Positions 54,330 to 63,946 of a stretch of 64,000 nucleotides of DNA are shown in pieces. How positions within the stretch are numbered: the stretch's first letter is position 1; each line of letters starts with the position of its first letter. Under the pieces are notes generated by a model that saw only the letters and a list, made by a program, of their open reading frames with translations, made no database searches and was not told where the DNA came from. The stretch is from positions 5,166-69,165 of the forward strand of contig NZ_DAMACX010000026.1 of assembly GCF_031998825.1 (NCBI RefSeq). Reading direction: 5' to 3'. A program made the translations under genes and the position numbers. Source of the stretch: Pseudescherichia sp031998825. GTDB taxonomy: Bacteria; Pseudomonadota; Gammaproteobacteria; Enterobacterales; Enterobacteriaceae.

Positions 54330-54860
54330 ATGGATAGTTCGTTTACGCCCATTGAACAAATGCTAAAATTTCGCGCCAGTCGCTATGAGGATTTCCCGTT
54401 TAACGAGATCCTCCTCACCCGTCTGTGTATGCACATGCAGGGGAAGCTGCTGGATAACCGCAATAAGATGCTGAAAGCTCAAGGGATTAACGAGACGTTA
54501 TTTATGGCGTTAATTACGCTGGAGTCTCAGGAAAACCACAGCATTCAACCCTCTGAGCTGAGCTGTGCGCTGGGTTCGTCCCGTACTAACGCGACCCGTA
54601 TCGCCGATGAACTGGAAAAGCGCGGCTGGATCGAGCGCCGTGAGAGCGATAACGATCGCCGCTGCCTGCATCTGCAGCTGACCGATAAAGGTCATGAATT
54701 TTTACGTCAGGTACTGCCTCCGCAGCATAACTGCCTGCATCAGCTCTGGTCCTCGCTTACCGTTGAAGAGAAAGAGCAGCTTGAGCAGATAACCCGTAAG
54801 CTGCTTACGCGCTTAGATGAGATGGATGAACAAGACGTCATCCTTGAGGCGCTGCGCTAA
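54330..54860 (+). CDS. emrR: MarR-family repressor EmrR (MprA)
   Basis: A 176-residue protein nearly identical to E. coli EmrR: MDSSFTPIEQMLKFRASRYE ... SSRTNATRIADELEKRGWI (recognition helix and wing). EmrR represses emrRAB and releases DNA on binding hydrophobic drugs or uncouplers. ATG 54330 gives the E. coli length; the frame extends upstream to 54225 but into promoter sequence. Confidence 0.97.
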   Translation: MDSSFTPIEQMLKFRASRYEDFPFNEILLTRLCMHMQGKLLDNRNKMLKAQGINETLFMALITLESQENHSIQPSELSCALGSSRTNATRIADELEKRGWIERRESDNDRRCLHLQLTDKGHEFLRQVLPPQHNCLHQLWSSLTVEEKEQLEQITRKLLTRLDEMDEQDVILEALR

Positions 54861-54903
54861 CGCGACGATCCGCACGACAATCCTGATTAAATAAGAAATT
54901 GCC

Positions 54904-54929
54904 AGGCCAGCACAGCGTGCTGGCCTTTT
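54904..54929 (+). terminator. Hairpin between emrR and emrA
   Basis: A perfect 10-bp stem aggccagcac / gtgctggcct, loop agc, followed by tttt. It probably attenuates read-through into emrAB. Confidence 0.85.
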
Positions 54930-54982
54930 GGTGAACAGGTCGGCTCAGCCGATGTGAAATAATAAGATCGTGGAGAACAAAC

Positions 54983-56158
54983 ATGAGCGCAAATGCGGAG
55001 AGTCAAACCCCGCAGCAACCGGTCAACAATAAGAAAGGTAAGCGTACGCGCATCCTGCTTATTCTGGCTTTGCTCTTTATCGTTATTGCCGTGGCATATG
55101 GGATCTACTGGTTTTTAGTTCTGCGTCATCACGAAGAGACCGACGACGCATACGTGGCAGGGAACCAGGTTCAAATCATGGCGCAGGTGTCCGGCAGCGT
55201 AACGAAAGTCTGGGCCGACAACACCGACTTTGTGAAACAGGGTGACGTGCTGGTCACGCTGGATCCGACCGACGCTCAGCAGGCGTTCGAAAAAGCGCAG
55301 ACCGAGCTGGCCTCCAGCGTGCGCCAGACCCGCCAGCTGATGATCAACAGCAAGCAGTACCAGGCCAATATTGAGGTGCAGAAGACCGCCCTCGCCCAGG
55401 CGCAGAGCGATCTCAACCGCCGCGTGCCGCTGGGTACCGCCAACCTGATTGGCCGTGAAGAGCTTCAGCACGCTCGCGACGCCGTGGCCAGTGCCCAGGC
55501 CCAGCTCGACGTGGCAGTTCAGCAGTATAACGCCAACCAGGCGATGATCCTCGGCACTCGCCTGGAAGATCAGCCTGCGGTGCAGCAGGCCGCGACCGAA
55601 GTACGCAATGCCTGGCTCGCCCTGCAGCGTACCAAAATCGTCAGTCCGATGACCGGCTACGTCTCCCGTCGGGCGGTACAGCCTGGCGCGCAGATCAGCC
55701 CCTCTACTGCGCTGATGGCGGTAGTGCCAGCCTCTGGTCTATGGGTCGATGCCAACTTTAAAGAGACCCAGCTGGCGCATATGCGCATTGGCCAGAGCGC
55801 GACCGTGGTCAGCGATATCTACGGCGATGAGGTGACCTACACCGGTAAGGTGGTCGGTCTCGATATGGGTACCGGCAGCGCCTTCTCGCTGCTTCCGGCG
55901 CAAAACGCCACCGGAAACTGGATCAAAGTGGTTCAGCGTCTGCCGGTGCGTATTGAACTGGATGCCAACCAGCTCTCCCAGCATCCGCTGCGTATTGGCC
56001 TGTCGACGCTGGTCACGGTAGACACCAGCAACAGCGACGGTCAGGTGCTGGCCAGCCAGGCACGCACCACGCCAGCCTATGAGAGTAACGCGCGGGAGAT
56101 CGGCCTTGAGCCGGTGAATACCCTGATTAACGATATCGTGCAGGCCAACGCGGGCTAA
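54983..56158 (+). CDS. emrA: Multidrug efflux adaptor EmrA
   Basis: A 391-residue membrane-fusion protein. The anchor lies at about residues 23-47 (RILLILALLFIVIAVAYGIYWF), followed by the lipoyl motif TDDAYVAGNQVQIMAQVSGSV and a coiled-coil hairpin. EmrA links EmrB to TolC. It is 5 bases from emrB. Confidence 0.97.
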   Translation: MSANAESQTPQQPVNNKKGKRTRILLILALLFIVIAVAYGIYWFLVLRHHEETDDAYVAGNQVQIMAQVSGSVTKVWADNTDFVKQGDVLVTLDPTDAQQAFEKAQTELASSVRQTRQLMINSKQYQANIEVQKTALAQAQSDLNRRVPLGTANLIGREELQHARDAVASAQAQLDVAVQQYNANQAMILGTRLEDQPAVQQAATEVRNAWLALQRTKIVSPMTGYVSRRAVQPGAQISPSTALMAVVPASGLWVDANFKETQLAHMRIGQSATVVSDIYGDEVTYTGKVVGLDMGTGSAFSLLPAQNATGNWIKVVQRLPVRIELDANQLSQHPLRIGLSTLVTVDTSNSDGQVLASQARTTPAYESNAREIGLEPVNTLINDIVQANAG

Positions 56159-56163
56159 CCCTG

Positions 56164-57711
56164 ATGAGCGCTACGCAACCGAGAAAACCGCTGGAGGGGG
56201 CGCAGCTGGTCATTATGACCATTGCGCTGTCGCTGGCGACCTTTATGCAGGTGCTGGACTCCACCATCGCCAACGTGGCGATCCCGACCATTGCCGGTAA
56301 CCTTGGCTCCTCCCTGAGCCAGGGGACGTGGGTAATCACCTCGTTTGGGGTGGCAAACGCCATCTCCATCCCGATCACCGGCTGGCTGGCGAAGCGCGTT
56401 GGCGAGGTGAAGCTGTTCCTCTGGTCGACCATCGCCTTCGCCATCGCCTCCTGGGCCTGCGGCATGTCGACCAGCCTCAACATGCTGATCTTCTTCCGCG
56501 TGCTGCAGGGGATCGTTGCCGGGCCGCTAATCCCGCTCTCGCAAAGCCTGCTGCTCAGCAACTACCCACCGGCGAAGCGCTCTATCGCGCTGGCACTGTG
56601 GTCAATGACGGTGATCGTTGCGCCAATCTGCGGCCCGATTCTGGGCGGCTACATCAGCGATAACTACCACTGGGGCTGGATCTTCTTTATCAACGTGCCG
56701 ATCGGTATCGTGGTCGTCGTGATGGCGATGCAGAGCCTGCGCGGCCGGGAAACCCGCACCGAGCAGCGGCGCATTGATGCCGTCGGGCTGGCGCTGCTGG
56801 TGATCGGCATCGGCAGCCTGCAGGTGATGCTCGACCAGGGGAAAGAGCTGGACTGGTTCAACTCCAGGGAGATCATCATCCTGACCATTGTGGCGGTGGT
56901 GGCGCTAAGCTTCCTGATAGTCTGGGAGCTAACCGACGAGAACCCAATAGTCGATCTCTCGCTGTTTAAGTCGCGCAACTTCACTATAGGCTGCCTCTGT
57001 ATCAGCATGGCCTACATGCTCTACTTTGGCGCGATTGTGCTGCTGCCGCAGCTATTGCAGGAGGTCTACGGCTACACGGCCACCTGGGCGGGGTTAGCGT
57101 CTGCGCCGGTCGGGATCATCCCGGTGATCCTGTCGCCGATAATCGGCCGCTTTGCCCACAAGCTGGATATGCGTCGGCTGGTTACCTTCAGCTTTATCAT
57201 GTATGCGGTCTGCTTCTACTGGCGGGCCTATACGTTTGAGCCAGGTATGGACTTTGCCGCCTCGGCGCTACCGCAGTTTATCCAGGGCTTTGCCGTCGCC
57301 TGCTTCTTTATGCCGCTGACGACCATTATCCTGTCTGGATTGCCGCCTGAGCGTCTTGCGGCCGCCTCCAGCCTGTCGAACTTTTCGCGTACGCTGGCAG
57401 GCTCCATCGGCACCTCCATCACCACCACGCTATGGACCAACCGGGAATCGCTACATCACGCCCAGCTCACGGAGTCGGTGAGTCCCTATAATCCCAACGC
57501 CCAGGCGATGTATGACCAGCTGCAGGGAATGGGGATGTCACAGCAGCAGGCCTCGGGCTGGATAGCCCAGCAGATCACCAACCAGGGCCTGATTATCTCG
57601 GCAAACGAGATATTTTGGATGTCCGCGGGGATATTTGTGATCATGCTGGGGCTGGTGTGGTTTGCTAAACCGCCGTTTGGTGCAGGCAGCGGCGGCGGCG
57701 GCGCGCACTGA
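56164..57711 (+). CDS. emrB: Multidrug efflux MFS transporter EmrB
   Basis: A 515-residue DHA2-type transporter with 14 predicted membrane helices and motif C-like GPILGGYI in helix 5. The N-terminal TFMQVLDSTIANVAIPTIAG is diagnostic. It exports hydrophobic toxins such as CCCP and nalidixic acid through EmrA and TolC. It ends in a Gly-rich tail. Confidence 0.97.
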   Translation: MSATQPRKPLEGAQLVIMTIALSLATFMQVLDSTIANVAIPTIAGNLGSSLSQGTWVITSFGVANAISIPITGWLAKRVGEVKLFLWSTIAFAIASWACGMSTSLNMLIFFRVLQGIVAGPLIPLSQSLLLSNYPPAKRSIALALWSMTVIVAPICGPILGGYISDNYHWGWIFFINVPIGIVVVVMAMQSLRGRETRTEQRRIDAVGLALLVIGIGSLQVMLDQGKELDWFNSREIIILTIVAVVALSFLIVWELTDENPIVDLSLFKSRNFTIGCLCISMAYMLYFGAIVLLPQLLQEVYGYTATWAGLASAPVGIIPVILSPIIGRFAHKLDMRRLVTFSFIMYAVCFYWRAYTFEPGMDFAASALPQFIQGFAVACFFMPLTTIILSGLPPERLAAASSLSNFSRTLAGSIGTSITTTLWTNRESLHHAQLTESVSPYNPNAQAMYDQLQGMGMSQQQASGWIAQQITNQGLIISANEIFWMSAGIFVIMLGLVWFAKPPFGAGSGGGGAH

Positions 57712-57813
57712 TCGCCAAGTAAATTGACCGGACTGCGACAGGGATTGTCCGTCCTGATAAAGCCGTGCTCCTGAAATCGCTTCACGATAGTGAAAAGACA
57801 ACAGGAGCACATC

Positions 57814-59463
57814 ATGCTGAAAAACCCCGCACAAAAATACCAGCCCTACCCCCCTCTCTCCCTACCCGATCGCACGTGGCCGGAAAAGCAGATTACCCAT
57901 GCGCCGCGCTGGCTCTCCACCGATCTGCGTGACGGCAACCAGGCCCTGGCCGAGCCAATGGACGTGGCGCGTAAAATGCAGCTCTGGAACCTGCTGATCG
58001 AATGCGGCTTTAAGGAGATTGAAGTGGCCTTCCCGTCCGCTTCGCAGACCGATTTCAATTTCGTTCGCCAGCTGATTGAAAAAGATTATATTCCCGACGA
58101 CGTGACGATCCAGGTATTAACTCAGGCACGCGAGGATTTAATTACGCGAACCTTCGACGCGCTGCGCGGTGCCAACCGTGCAACGGTACATCTCTACAAT
58201 GCCACTGCGCCACTGTTTCGCCGTCTGGTCTTTGGCATGGAGAAGGCACAGGTTATTGAACTCGCCACCCGCAGTACGCGCCTGATCCGCAAGCTGTGCG
58301 AGGAGAACCCGCAAACGCGCTGGCAGTATGAGTACTCGCCGGAAACCTTCTGCTTTACCGAGCCGGAGTTCGCCCTGGAGATTTGCGAAGCGGTGGCGGC
58401 TATCTGGCAGCCCAGTGCCGACCGGCCAATGATCATCAACCTGCCCGCCACCGTGGAGGTGAATACGCCTAACGTTTATGCCGATCAGATTGAGTGGTTC
58501 TGCCGCCACTTCAGCCAGCGCGAGGCGGTCTGCATCAGCGTCCATCCGCATAACGATCGCGGTACGGGGGTGGCGAGCGCCGAGCTGGCCGTTATGGCCG
58601 GGGCGGATCGCGTTGAAGGCTGTCTGTTTGGCAACGGCGAGCGTACCGGCAACGTCTGTCTGGTGACGCTGGCGATGAATCTCTACAGCCAGGGCGTCAC
58701 GCCGGGGCTGGATTTCAGCGATATGACCCGCGTGGTGGAGGTGGTGGAGAGCTGCAATCAGCTGCCGGTGCACCCTCGTCATCCCTGGGCGGGGCGACTG
58801 GCCTATACCGCCTTTTCCGGTTCCCACCAGGATGCGATCAAAAAAGGATTCGACGCGCGCAGGCCCGGTGAACGCTGGGAGATGCCCTATCTGCCTATCG
58901 ATCCGCAGGATATCGGCTGCACCTATGAGGCAGTGATCCGCGTTAATAGCCAGTCGGGCAAGAGCGGCAGCGCGTGGCTTATTGAACAGAATCACGGCCT
59001 GACGCTGCCCCGCGCCCTACAGCAGGACTTCAGCCAGCACGTGCAGCGGGAAGCCGACGAGGATGGCAAAGAGATGACGCAAAATGCGCTCTGGCAGCTT
59101 TTCCGCAGTCGCTACGGGCTGGTGGCAGTGCCGCGCTTCCATCTGCTCAGCTACAGCAGTGAAAGCCAGCAGGATGGACTGTTACGGTTAACCGCCGCCG
59201 TTTCGAGCGATGGCGAAACGCGACAGCTTGAAGGGTGCGGCAACGGATTGCTCTCTGCCGCAGCCAGCGGGTTATCGTCGTGGGTAGCGCAGCCGTTCGT
59301 GATAAAAGATTATCATGAGCACACTTTGGGCGAGCGCAGCGACAGCCGCTCGGTCGCCTATATTCACTGTCTGTTTCAGAATGGTAGCAGCCGCTGGGGC
59401 GTAGGCATCGATAACGACGTTGCTCGCGCGTCACTCCAGGCACTGTTGAATACGCTGGCCTAA
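57814..59463 (+). CDS. Second 2-isopropylmalate synthase (LeuA type 2)
   Basis: A 549-residue protein of the alpha-isopropylmalate/homocitrate synthase family. It has the N-terminal acyl-CoA site STDLRDGNQALAEPMD, the metal-binding HPHNDRGTG and the GNGERTGNV segment, then a C-terminal regulatory (LeuA dimer) domain (about 430-549). It would condense 2-oxoisovalerate with acetyl-CoA. The length and N-terminal extension match the long actinobacterial-type LeuA, unlike the shorter enterobacterial LeuA of the leu operon. I chose ATG 57814 (aggag site). It is convergent with an AraC gene, with the two stops overlapping by three bases. This pair is an insertion between emrB and luxS relative to E. 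coli. Confidence 0.85.
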   Translation: MLKNPAQKYQPYPPLSLPDRTWPEKQITHAPRWLSTDLRDGNQALAEPMDVARKMQLWNLLIECGFKEIEVAFPSASQTDFNFVRQLIEKDYIPDDVTIQVLTQAREDLITRTFDALRGANRATVHLYNATAPLFRRLVFGMEKAQVIELATRSTRLIRKLCEENPQTRWQYEYSPETFCFTEPEFALEICEAVAAIWQPSADRPMIINLPATVEVNTPNVYADQIEWFCRHFSQREAVCISVHPHNDRGTGVASAELAVMAGADRVEGCLFGNGERTGNVCLVTLAMNLYSQGVTPGLDFSDMTRVVEVVESCNQLPVHPRHPWAGRLAYTAFSGSHQDAIKKGFDARRPGERWEMPYLPIDPQDIGCTYEAVIRVNSQSGKSGSAWLIEQNHGLTLPRALQQDFSQHVQREADEDGKEMTQNALWQLFRSRYGLVAVPRFHLLSYSSESQQDGLLRLTAAVSSDGETRQLEGCGNGLLSAAASGLSSWVAQPFVIKDYHEHTLGERSDSRSVAYIHCLFQNGSSRWGVGIDNDVARASLQALLNTLA

Positions 59464-60218
59464 CGAAAGTAGTCGCTGGGTGAAACGCCCATCACCCGGC
59501 GAAACATGGCGGTAAAGGCGCTATGGCTGCCGTAGCCGGTATCCAGCGCCACACGCAGCACCGACTGCCCCTGCGCCAGGCGCAGCAGGGCTTCCATCAG
59601 GCGCGCCCGGCGTACCCACTCTCCGAAGCTTAACCCCGTTTGCTGCTGAAAGTGGCGGTTGAGCGTACGCTCGCTCATATTGGTCAAACTCGCCGCCAGG
59701 GTCGTGGTCCACTCCCGGGCAGGCTCTTCGCCGATCTGCTGGCAAAGGGTGCGCAGCAGGTCGCTGTGTGGTTCAGGAAGATGGAAAGGCAGCGCCTGCA
59801 TCACACGGATCTCATCGAGGATCAGCTCGTAGACTCGCTCATCGCGGCTGCCCGGCGTGTAGCGCTCGGCCAGATCGAAGGACGAGACAATCAGCTCGCG
59901 CAGCAGAGGAGAAATTTGCACGATCTGGCAGGACGCAGGCAGGTCGGCGCGTGCTAAAGGATCGATAAATAGCGTGCGGGCGGCAACGTTGCCGGTAATA
60001 CGTAATGCATGCTGCGTCGCGGCAGGGAGCCAGACGCCCCGCCCCGGCGGCACCACCCAGCAGCCTGCTGCGGTATCAACTCTTACCACGCCGCTCAGGC
60101 TATGCAGCAGCTGCGCGCAGTCATGCTGATGCCACGGCTCACTGTCGCCATGCACATAATCATGGGCAAAGGGGATCAGGGGGCGGTGGGTAAAAGAGAA
60201 GATCGTGGTGGTGGTCAT
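59460..60218 (-). CDS. AraC-family transcriptional regulator
   Basis: A 252-residue protein. The N-terminal cupin half (FAHDYVHGDSEPWHQHDCAQLLHSLSG) is followed by an AraC DNA-binding domain (about 150-252: SLTNMSERTLNRHFQQQTGLSFGEWVRRARLMEALLRL ... GYGSHSAFTAMFRRVMGVSPSDYF). I chose ATG 60218 (MTTTTIFSF); the longer frame upstream to 60368 would enter REP sequence and luxS. It is convergent with the leuA-like gene, sharing three bases at the stops. Its target is unknown, but that gene is the obvious candidate. Confidence 0.85.
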   Translation of the reverse strand: MTTTTIFSFTHRPLIPFAHDYVHGDSEPWHQHDCAQLLHSLSGVVRVDTAAGCWVVPPGRGVWLPAATQHALRITGNVAARTLFIDPLARADLPASCQIVQISPLLRELIVSSFDLAERYTPGSRDERVYELILDEIRVMQALPFHLPEPHSDLLRTLCQQIGEEPAREWTTTLAASLTNMSERTLNRHFQQQTGLSFGEWVRRARLMEALLRLAQGQSVLRVALDTGYGSHSAFTAMFRRVMGVSPSDYFR

Positions 60219-60219
60219 T

Positions 60220-60270
60220 GCCGGGCGCAGAGCCTGTCGTAGGCCCGGTAAGCGCGAGCGCCACCGGGCA
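60220..60270. repeat. REP element between the AraC gene and luxS
   Basis: The palindromic gcccggtggcgc...gcttaccgggcc (read on the minus strand) with a second partial copy to the left fits a pair of REP/PU units, located after the end of luxS. Confidence 0.8.
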
Positions 60271-60276
60271 CGTTCA

Positions 60277-60792
60277 CTAGATATGCAGCTCTTGCAGCTT
60301 CTCTTTCGGCAGCGCCAGCGCGTCGTTGCTGTTGACGCGCACGTCGCGATCCAGGATATGACGCGCAATCTCCTGCGCCTCGTCCAGAGAGTGCATCTGG
60401 TAGGTCCCGCACTGGTAGACGTTCAGCTCAGGGATCTGGTTCTGCTCTTTCACCTTCAGCACGTCGGCCATCGCCGCTTTCCACGCGTCGGCAACGCGCT
60501 GCTCGTCAGGCGTGCCAATCAGGCTCATGTAGAAGCCGGTACGGCAGCCCATCGGCGAGATATCAATGATCTCAACGCCGTTACCGTTCAGGTGGTCGCG
60601 CATAAAGCCTGCAAACAGGTGCTCCAGCGTATGGATGCCCTTTTCCGGCATCACTTCTTTGTTCGGGATGCAGAAACGCAGATCGAAGACGGTGATGGTA
60701 TCGCCGTGCGGCGTGTTCATGGTTTTCGCAACGCGAACAGCAGGGGCTTCCATACGGGTGTGATCGACAGTGAAGCTATCCAACAACGGCAT
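60277..60792 (-). CDS. luxS: S-ribosylhomocysteine lyase LuxS
   Basis: A 171-residue protein of the standard length. The Zn ligands lie in HTLEHLFAGFM, with the catalytic Cys in MGCRTGFYM. LuxS converts S-ribosylhomocysteine to homocysteine and DPD, the AI-2 precursor. The ATG has a GGAGGTGAC ribosome site. The sRNA micA is transcribed divergently just upstream. Confidence 0.98.
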   Translation of the reverse strand: MPLLDSFTVDHTRMEAPAVRVAKTMNTPHGDTITVFDLRFCIPNKEVMPEKGIHTLEHLFAGFMRDHLNGNGVEIIDISPMGCRTGFYMSLIGTPDEQRVADAWKAAMADVLKVKEQNQIPELNVYQCGTYQMHSLDEAQEIARHILDRDVRVNSNDALALPKEKLQELHI

Positions 60793-60828
60793 TTTGTCAC
60801 CTCCGGAGTGATTTTTTTAAAATTAAGT

Positions 60829-60855
60829 GAACTCTTTGAACGCATGCAAGTCTGA
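60829..60855 (+). promoter_or_regulatory. Sigma-E promoter of micA
   Basis: A GAACTC -35 (60829-60834) and TCTGA -10 (60851-60855) at the sigma-E spacing of 16 bases; the -10 and surrounding sequence match the E. coli micA promoter. It fires under envelope stress. Confidence 0.85.
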
Positions 60856-60861
60856 GTATAT

Positions 60862-60935
60862 GAAAGACGCGCATTTGTTATCATCATCCCTGTATTCAGA
60901 GATGAAATTTTGGCCACAGCAATGTGGCCTTTTTC
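60862..60935 (+). ncRNA. micA: MicA small RNA
   Basis: The sequence gaaagacgcgcatttgttat starts an RNA nearly identical to E. coli MicA up to the second stem. It ends with the terminator stem ggccac / gtggcc and tttttctttt. The seed at the 5' end pairs with ompA and other porin mRNAs through Hfq. It lies between luxS and gshA as in E. coli, and overlaps the luxS promoter region on the other strand. Confidence 0.95.
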
Positions 60936-60942
60936 TTTTCTG

Positions 60943-62487
60943 TCAGGCGTGTCTTGCCAGCAGATCCTCAAACGACTCGCTATCCGCCGCCTCGATCTCC
61001 CGCTGGCGCGCCCAGGATGCATCGCGCTCGTTGGTGAAGTCCTCTTCCAACAGAACCTCCAGCGGCTCTTCCCGCAGCATATCACGATACTGTGCCGCCA
61101 GCGCCTTGCCGGTGCCACCGATACCGCTTTCGAGCATCGAGTGCAGAATACGCGCCGAGAAGGTCAGCTCCGGATTATCAAAGCTTGCCACCAGCTGGTC
61201 GCACACTTCTGCATAGGCACTACCGCCCTCAATGCTGTCCAGCGTCAGCGCGACGCGCTTAAGGTCGCGGAACAGATCTTTACCGACCTCTTTCAGCGGG
61301 AACTGGGCGGTTTCACACCCGATGCCCAGCGTCAGGCCCGGCTTGCGCCCCTCCAGAATCACGCGATTCCAGTTGGTACGGGTGCAGAGTAGCTCATCGC
61401 TGCTCATCTCTGGCGCATCGGCCAGTACGCACCAGACCATAAACAGATCGAGGAAGCGAACCTGCTGCTCGTCCACGCCCACCGCCGAGAAGGGGTTAAT
61501 ATCCAGGGAGCGAACCTCAATGTACTCAATGCCGCCGCGCAGGAGCGCATCCGACGGCGCTTCGCCGCTGCGGGTCACCCGTTTTGGCCGCACCGGGGCA
61601 TAGAGCTCATTCTCGATCTGCAGAATATTGGTGTTGATCTGCAGATGCTTGCCATCCTTCGTCAGCCCCATCTTCTCGTAGTCAGCGGACGGCGTTTTGA
61701 TCGCCCCTTTCAATGCTGCCACATAACCCTCTAAATCGTTAAACGTAATACCGAGATTGCTTTGCGATTTATTGGTATAGCCGAGGTCGCTCAGACGCAG
61801 CGAGGTGGCATACGGCAGGTAGTACATCCCCCCTTCCGTCTTTTCAAACGGCAGCGTGGTCGGTTTACCCTGCAGGAATGAGGAGCAGATAGCCGGTGAC
61901 GCGCCAAACAGGTAGGGGATCACCCAGCCGAAGCGGTAGTAGTTGCGGATCAGCCGGAAATAGCCGTCGGAGACCGCCTCTTTATCCGTACTGCCACACT
62001 TTGCCTGCCAGAAGGCCATCGGCAGGGAAAAGTTGTAGTGCACGCCCGAGATGGTCTGCATCAGCGCACCGTAGCGGTTTTTTAACCCCTCGCGGTAGAG
62101 CGTCTTGAGACGACCAATATTGGATGTGCCGTACTGCGCCAGCTCGATATCCTGCCCATTCTCAATGTAGCAGGGCATACTCAGCGGCCACAGCCGTTCA
62201 TCCCCCAGGTTACGCACGGTGTAACGGTGCACGTCGCGCAGCACCGTCAGCATATGATCGATATCGCCATCAACCGGGGTAATAAATTCCAGCAGCGCTT
62301 CCGCGAAATCAGTAGTGATCCATTTATGTGTCAGCGTTGCGCCAAGCTGCTCCGGATGTCCGGTTGTTGCAAGCGTGCCGTCAGCGTTAACGCGCAGCGT
62401 TTCGCGCTCCAGCCCTCGCATAATCCCTTTCAGGACATGAGGATTTTTTTCCAGCCAGGACAGCGCCTGTGATACGTCCGGGATCAA
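60943..62487 (-). CDS. gshA: Glutamate-cysteine ligase GshA
   Basis: A 514-residue protein very close to E. coli GshA (IPDVSQALSWLEKNP..., GLERETLRVNADGTLATTGHP, GGIEYIEVRSLDINPFS). It makes gamma-glutamylcysteine, the first step to glutathione. The start is TTG at 62487, preceded by GGGAGGT 5 bases upstream, as in E. coli gshA; the upstream ATG at 62526 lacks this site. Confidence 0.95.
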   Translation of the reverse strand: MIPDVSQALSWLEKNPHVLKGIMRGLERETLRVNADGTLATTGHPEQLGATLTHKWITTDFAEALLEFITPVDGDIDHMLTVLRDVHRYTVRNLGDERLWPLSMPCYIENGQDIELAQYGTSNIGRLKTLYREGLKNRYGALMQTISGVHYNFSLPMAFWQAKCGSTDKEAVSDGYFRLIRNYYRFGWVIPYLFGASPAICSSFLQGKPTTLPFEKTEGGMYYLPYATSLRLSDLGYTNKSQSNLGITFNDLEGYVAALKGAIKTPSADYEKMGLTKDGKHLQINTNILQIENELYAPVRPKRVTRSGEAPSDALLRGGIEYIEVRSLDINPFSAVGVDEQQVRFLDLFMVWCVLADAPEMSSDELLCTRTNWNRVILEGRKPGLTLGIGCETAQFPLKEVGKDLFRDLKRVALTLDSIEGGSAYAEVCDQLVASFDNPELTFSARILHSMLESGIGGTGKALAAQYRDMLREEPLEVLLEEDFTNERDASWARQREIEAADSESFEDLLARHA

Positions 62488-62565
62488 GTTGACCTCCCGC
62501 CTGTCGAAATCATTTCTAATAAGCATAATTGTAATGGTTGACGATCAAAGCGTATGACCAACCAA

Positions 62566-62994
62566 TTAGTGCCACCACGTTATGCCTTGCAGGGTTGCGG
62601 CCGTCAGGACGGCGTAGCGTAGCCCCTTGCCAAGGCATAAAAAAAAGATAACCGGCCCCCACGCAATGCGCATCCATCCCGCAAGCAGGCACAGCAGATC
62701 ACCGATAACAGGCATCCAGCTCAATAATAGCGTGGCTGCGCCATAACGTTTCAAATAGTGTTGGGCTTTTTCCTGCCAGCGTGACGTTTTACGCAGCGGA
62801 AAGAAACGTCCAAGGATAACGTTAGTCACCCCTCCAAGGCTATTACCTATTGTTGCTATTAACAAAAGTAGCCAGGGCTGACTGACGCCAGAGATTAACA
62901 TGGCGACCAGCAGCACTTCCGAACTGCCCGGCAGTAGCGTGGCGCTGAGAAAGCTGCTGGTAAAAAGGGAAAAGAGTGACAGTGCGTCGCTCAT
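62566..62994 (-). CDS. yqaA: YqaA, DedA-like membrane protein
   Basis: A 142-residue SNARE-associated/DedA-family protein (LLPGSSEVLLVAMLISG, TIGNSLGGVTNVILGRF, WMPVIGDLLCLLAGWMR) of the E. coli YqaA length. Its start overlaps the yqaB stop by four bases, so the two are translationally coupled. Confidence 0.95.
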   Translation of the reverse strand: MSDALSLFSLFTSSFLSATLLPGSSEVLLVAMLISGVSQPWLLLLIATIGNSLGGVTNVILGRFFPLRKTSRWQEKAQHYLKRYGAATLLLSWMPVIGDLLCLLAGWMRIAWGPVIFFLCLGKGLRYAVLTAATLQGITWWH

Positions 62995-63557
62995 AGCTTA
63001 CGCACGTCCACCGCATCCATTCCAGCCCGCCGTGCCGCCTCCAGACCAAAGTCAGCGTCTTCAAATACCACGCATTTGGTGGGATCGACGCCCATTAGCT
63101 CGGCGCAGAGCAGGAAGGTATCGGGCGCGGGCTTGTGGTGCTCGACGTCGTCGGCGGCGACCACGGCGTCAAAGTACTGGCGCAGGTCAAGGTGAGCCAG
63201 CAGCGCTTCGGCAATGGCGCGTTCGCTGCCGGTGCCTACCGCCATAGGACGACGACCGTGCCACGCTTTTACCACCTCGATCAGCGGCAGCGGCTCTACG
63301 GTGTCCAGCAGCATCGCCTTCACCGCCTCGGTTTTTTCTTGCGCCAGCGCATAGGGATCGAGATCGCCGTGGTTCCACTCAATCACCGCCTGCGCAATGC
63401 GCCAGGTCGGCGAGCCGTTAAGCGCAACGATGGCCTGCTCGTCAAAGCGCATGCCATAGTGCGCCAGCACGTCGTGCCAGGCTTTACGATGGGTAGGTTC
63501 GGTATCCAGGATGGTGCCATCCATATCGAAAATCAGACCGTCATAACGTTCGTACAT
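62991..63557 (-). CDS. yqaB: Fructose-1-phosphate phosphatase YqaB
   Basis: A 188-residue HAD hydrolase with motif I FDMDGTILDTEP, motif II VGTGSE and a motif III/IV region KPAPDTFL...FEDADFG. It dephosphorylates fructose-1-phosphate and similar sugar phosphates. ATG 63557 gives the E. coli length; the frame extends to 63713 but without support. Confidence 0.96.
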   Translation of the reverse strand: MYERYDGLIFDMDGTILDTEPTHRKAWHDVLAHYGMRFDEQAIVALNGSPTWRIAQAVIEWNHGDLDPYALAQEKTEAVKAMLLDTVEPLPLIEVVKAWHGRRPMAVGTGSERAIAEALLAHLDLRQYFDAVVAADDVEHHKPAPDTFLLCAELMGVDPTKCVVFEDADFGLEAARRAGMDAVDVRKL

Positions 63558-63705
63558 CGCATTCTCACACTGCGGATAACAGAACATTACTTTAACGTAA
63601 CCAGGGCGTTTTGTCGCTGATGGCGATAGAGAGTTAGGAGGTGAAACAGGATATTTAACAGAGAAATTATGAGGATGAAACAGAGAGGATAATATCACGA
63701 TAAGA

Positions 63706-63782
63706 TGGTGCATCCGGGAGGATTCGAACCTCCGACCGCTCGGTTCGTAGCCGAGTACTCTATCCAGCTGAGCTACGGATGC
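63706..63782 (-). tRNA. tRNA-Arg(ACG), first visible copy
   Basis: The minus strand reads gcatccgtagctcagctgga to ...cggatgcacca (77 nt), with anticodon acg in cggctacgaaccgag. It matches the argV/argY/argZ/argQ tRNA of the serV-arg cluster next to csrA in E. coli. Confidence 0.97.
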
Positions 63783-63946
63783 ATCAGGGTACTGCTTTAC
63801 TTCTTCTTTGTTTGCAACACTCCGAGAGGATTACTCGGCTGTCGCCTCGCCCTTCGGGCCGTTGCTTACGCAACGTTATCCTCCCTGGTGCTGGCGATAA
63901 TCTCGCAGACCGTGAAACAACAGTTTTGCTGTTATCTCGGAGAATA

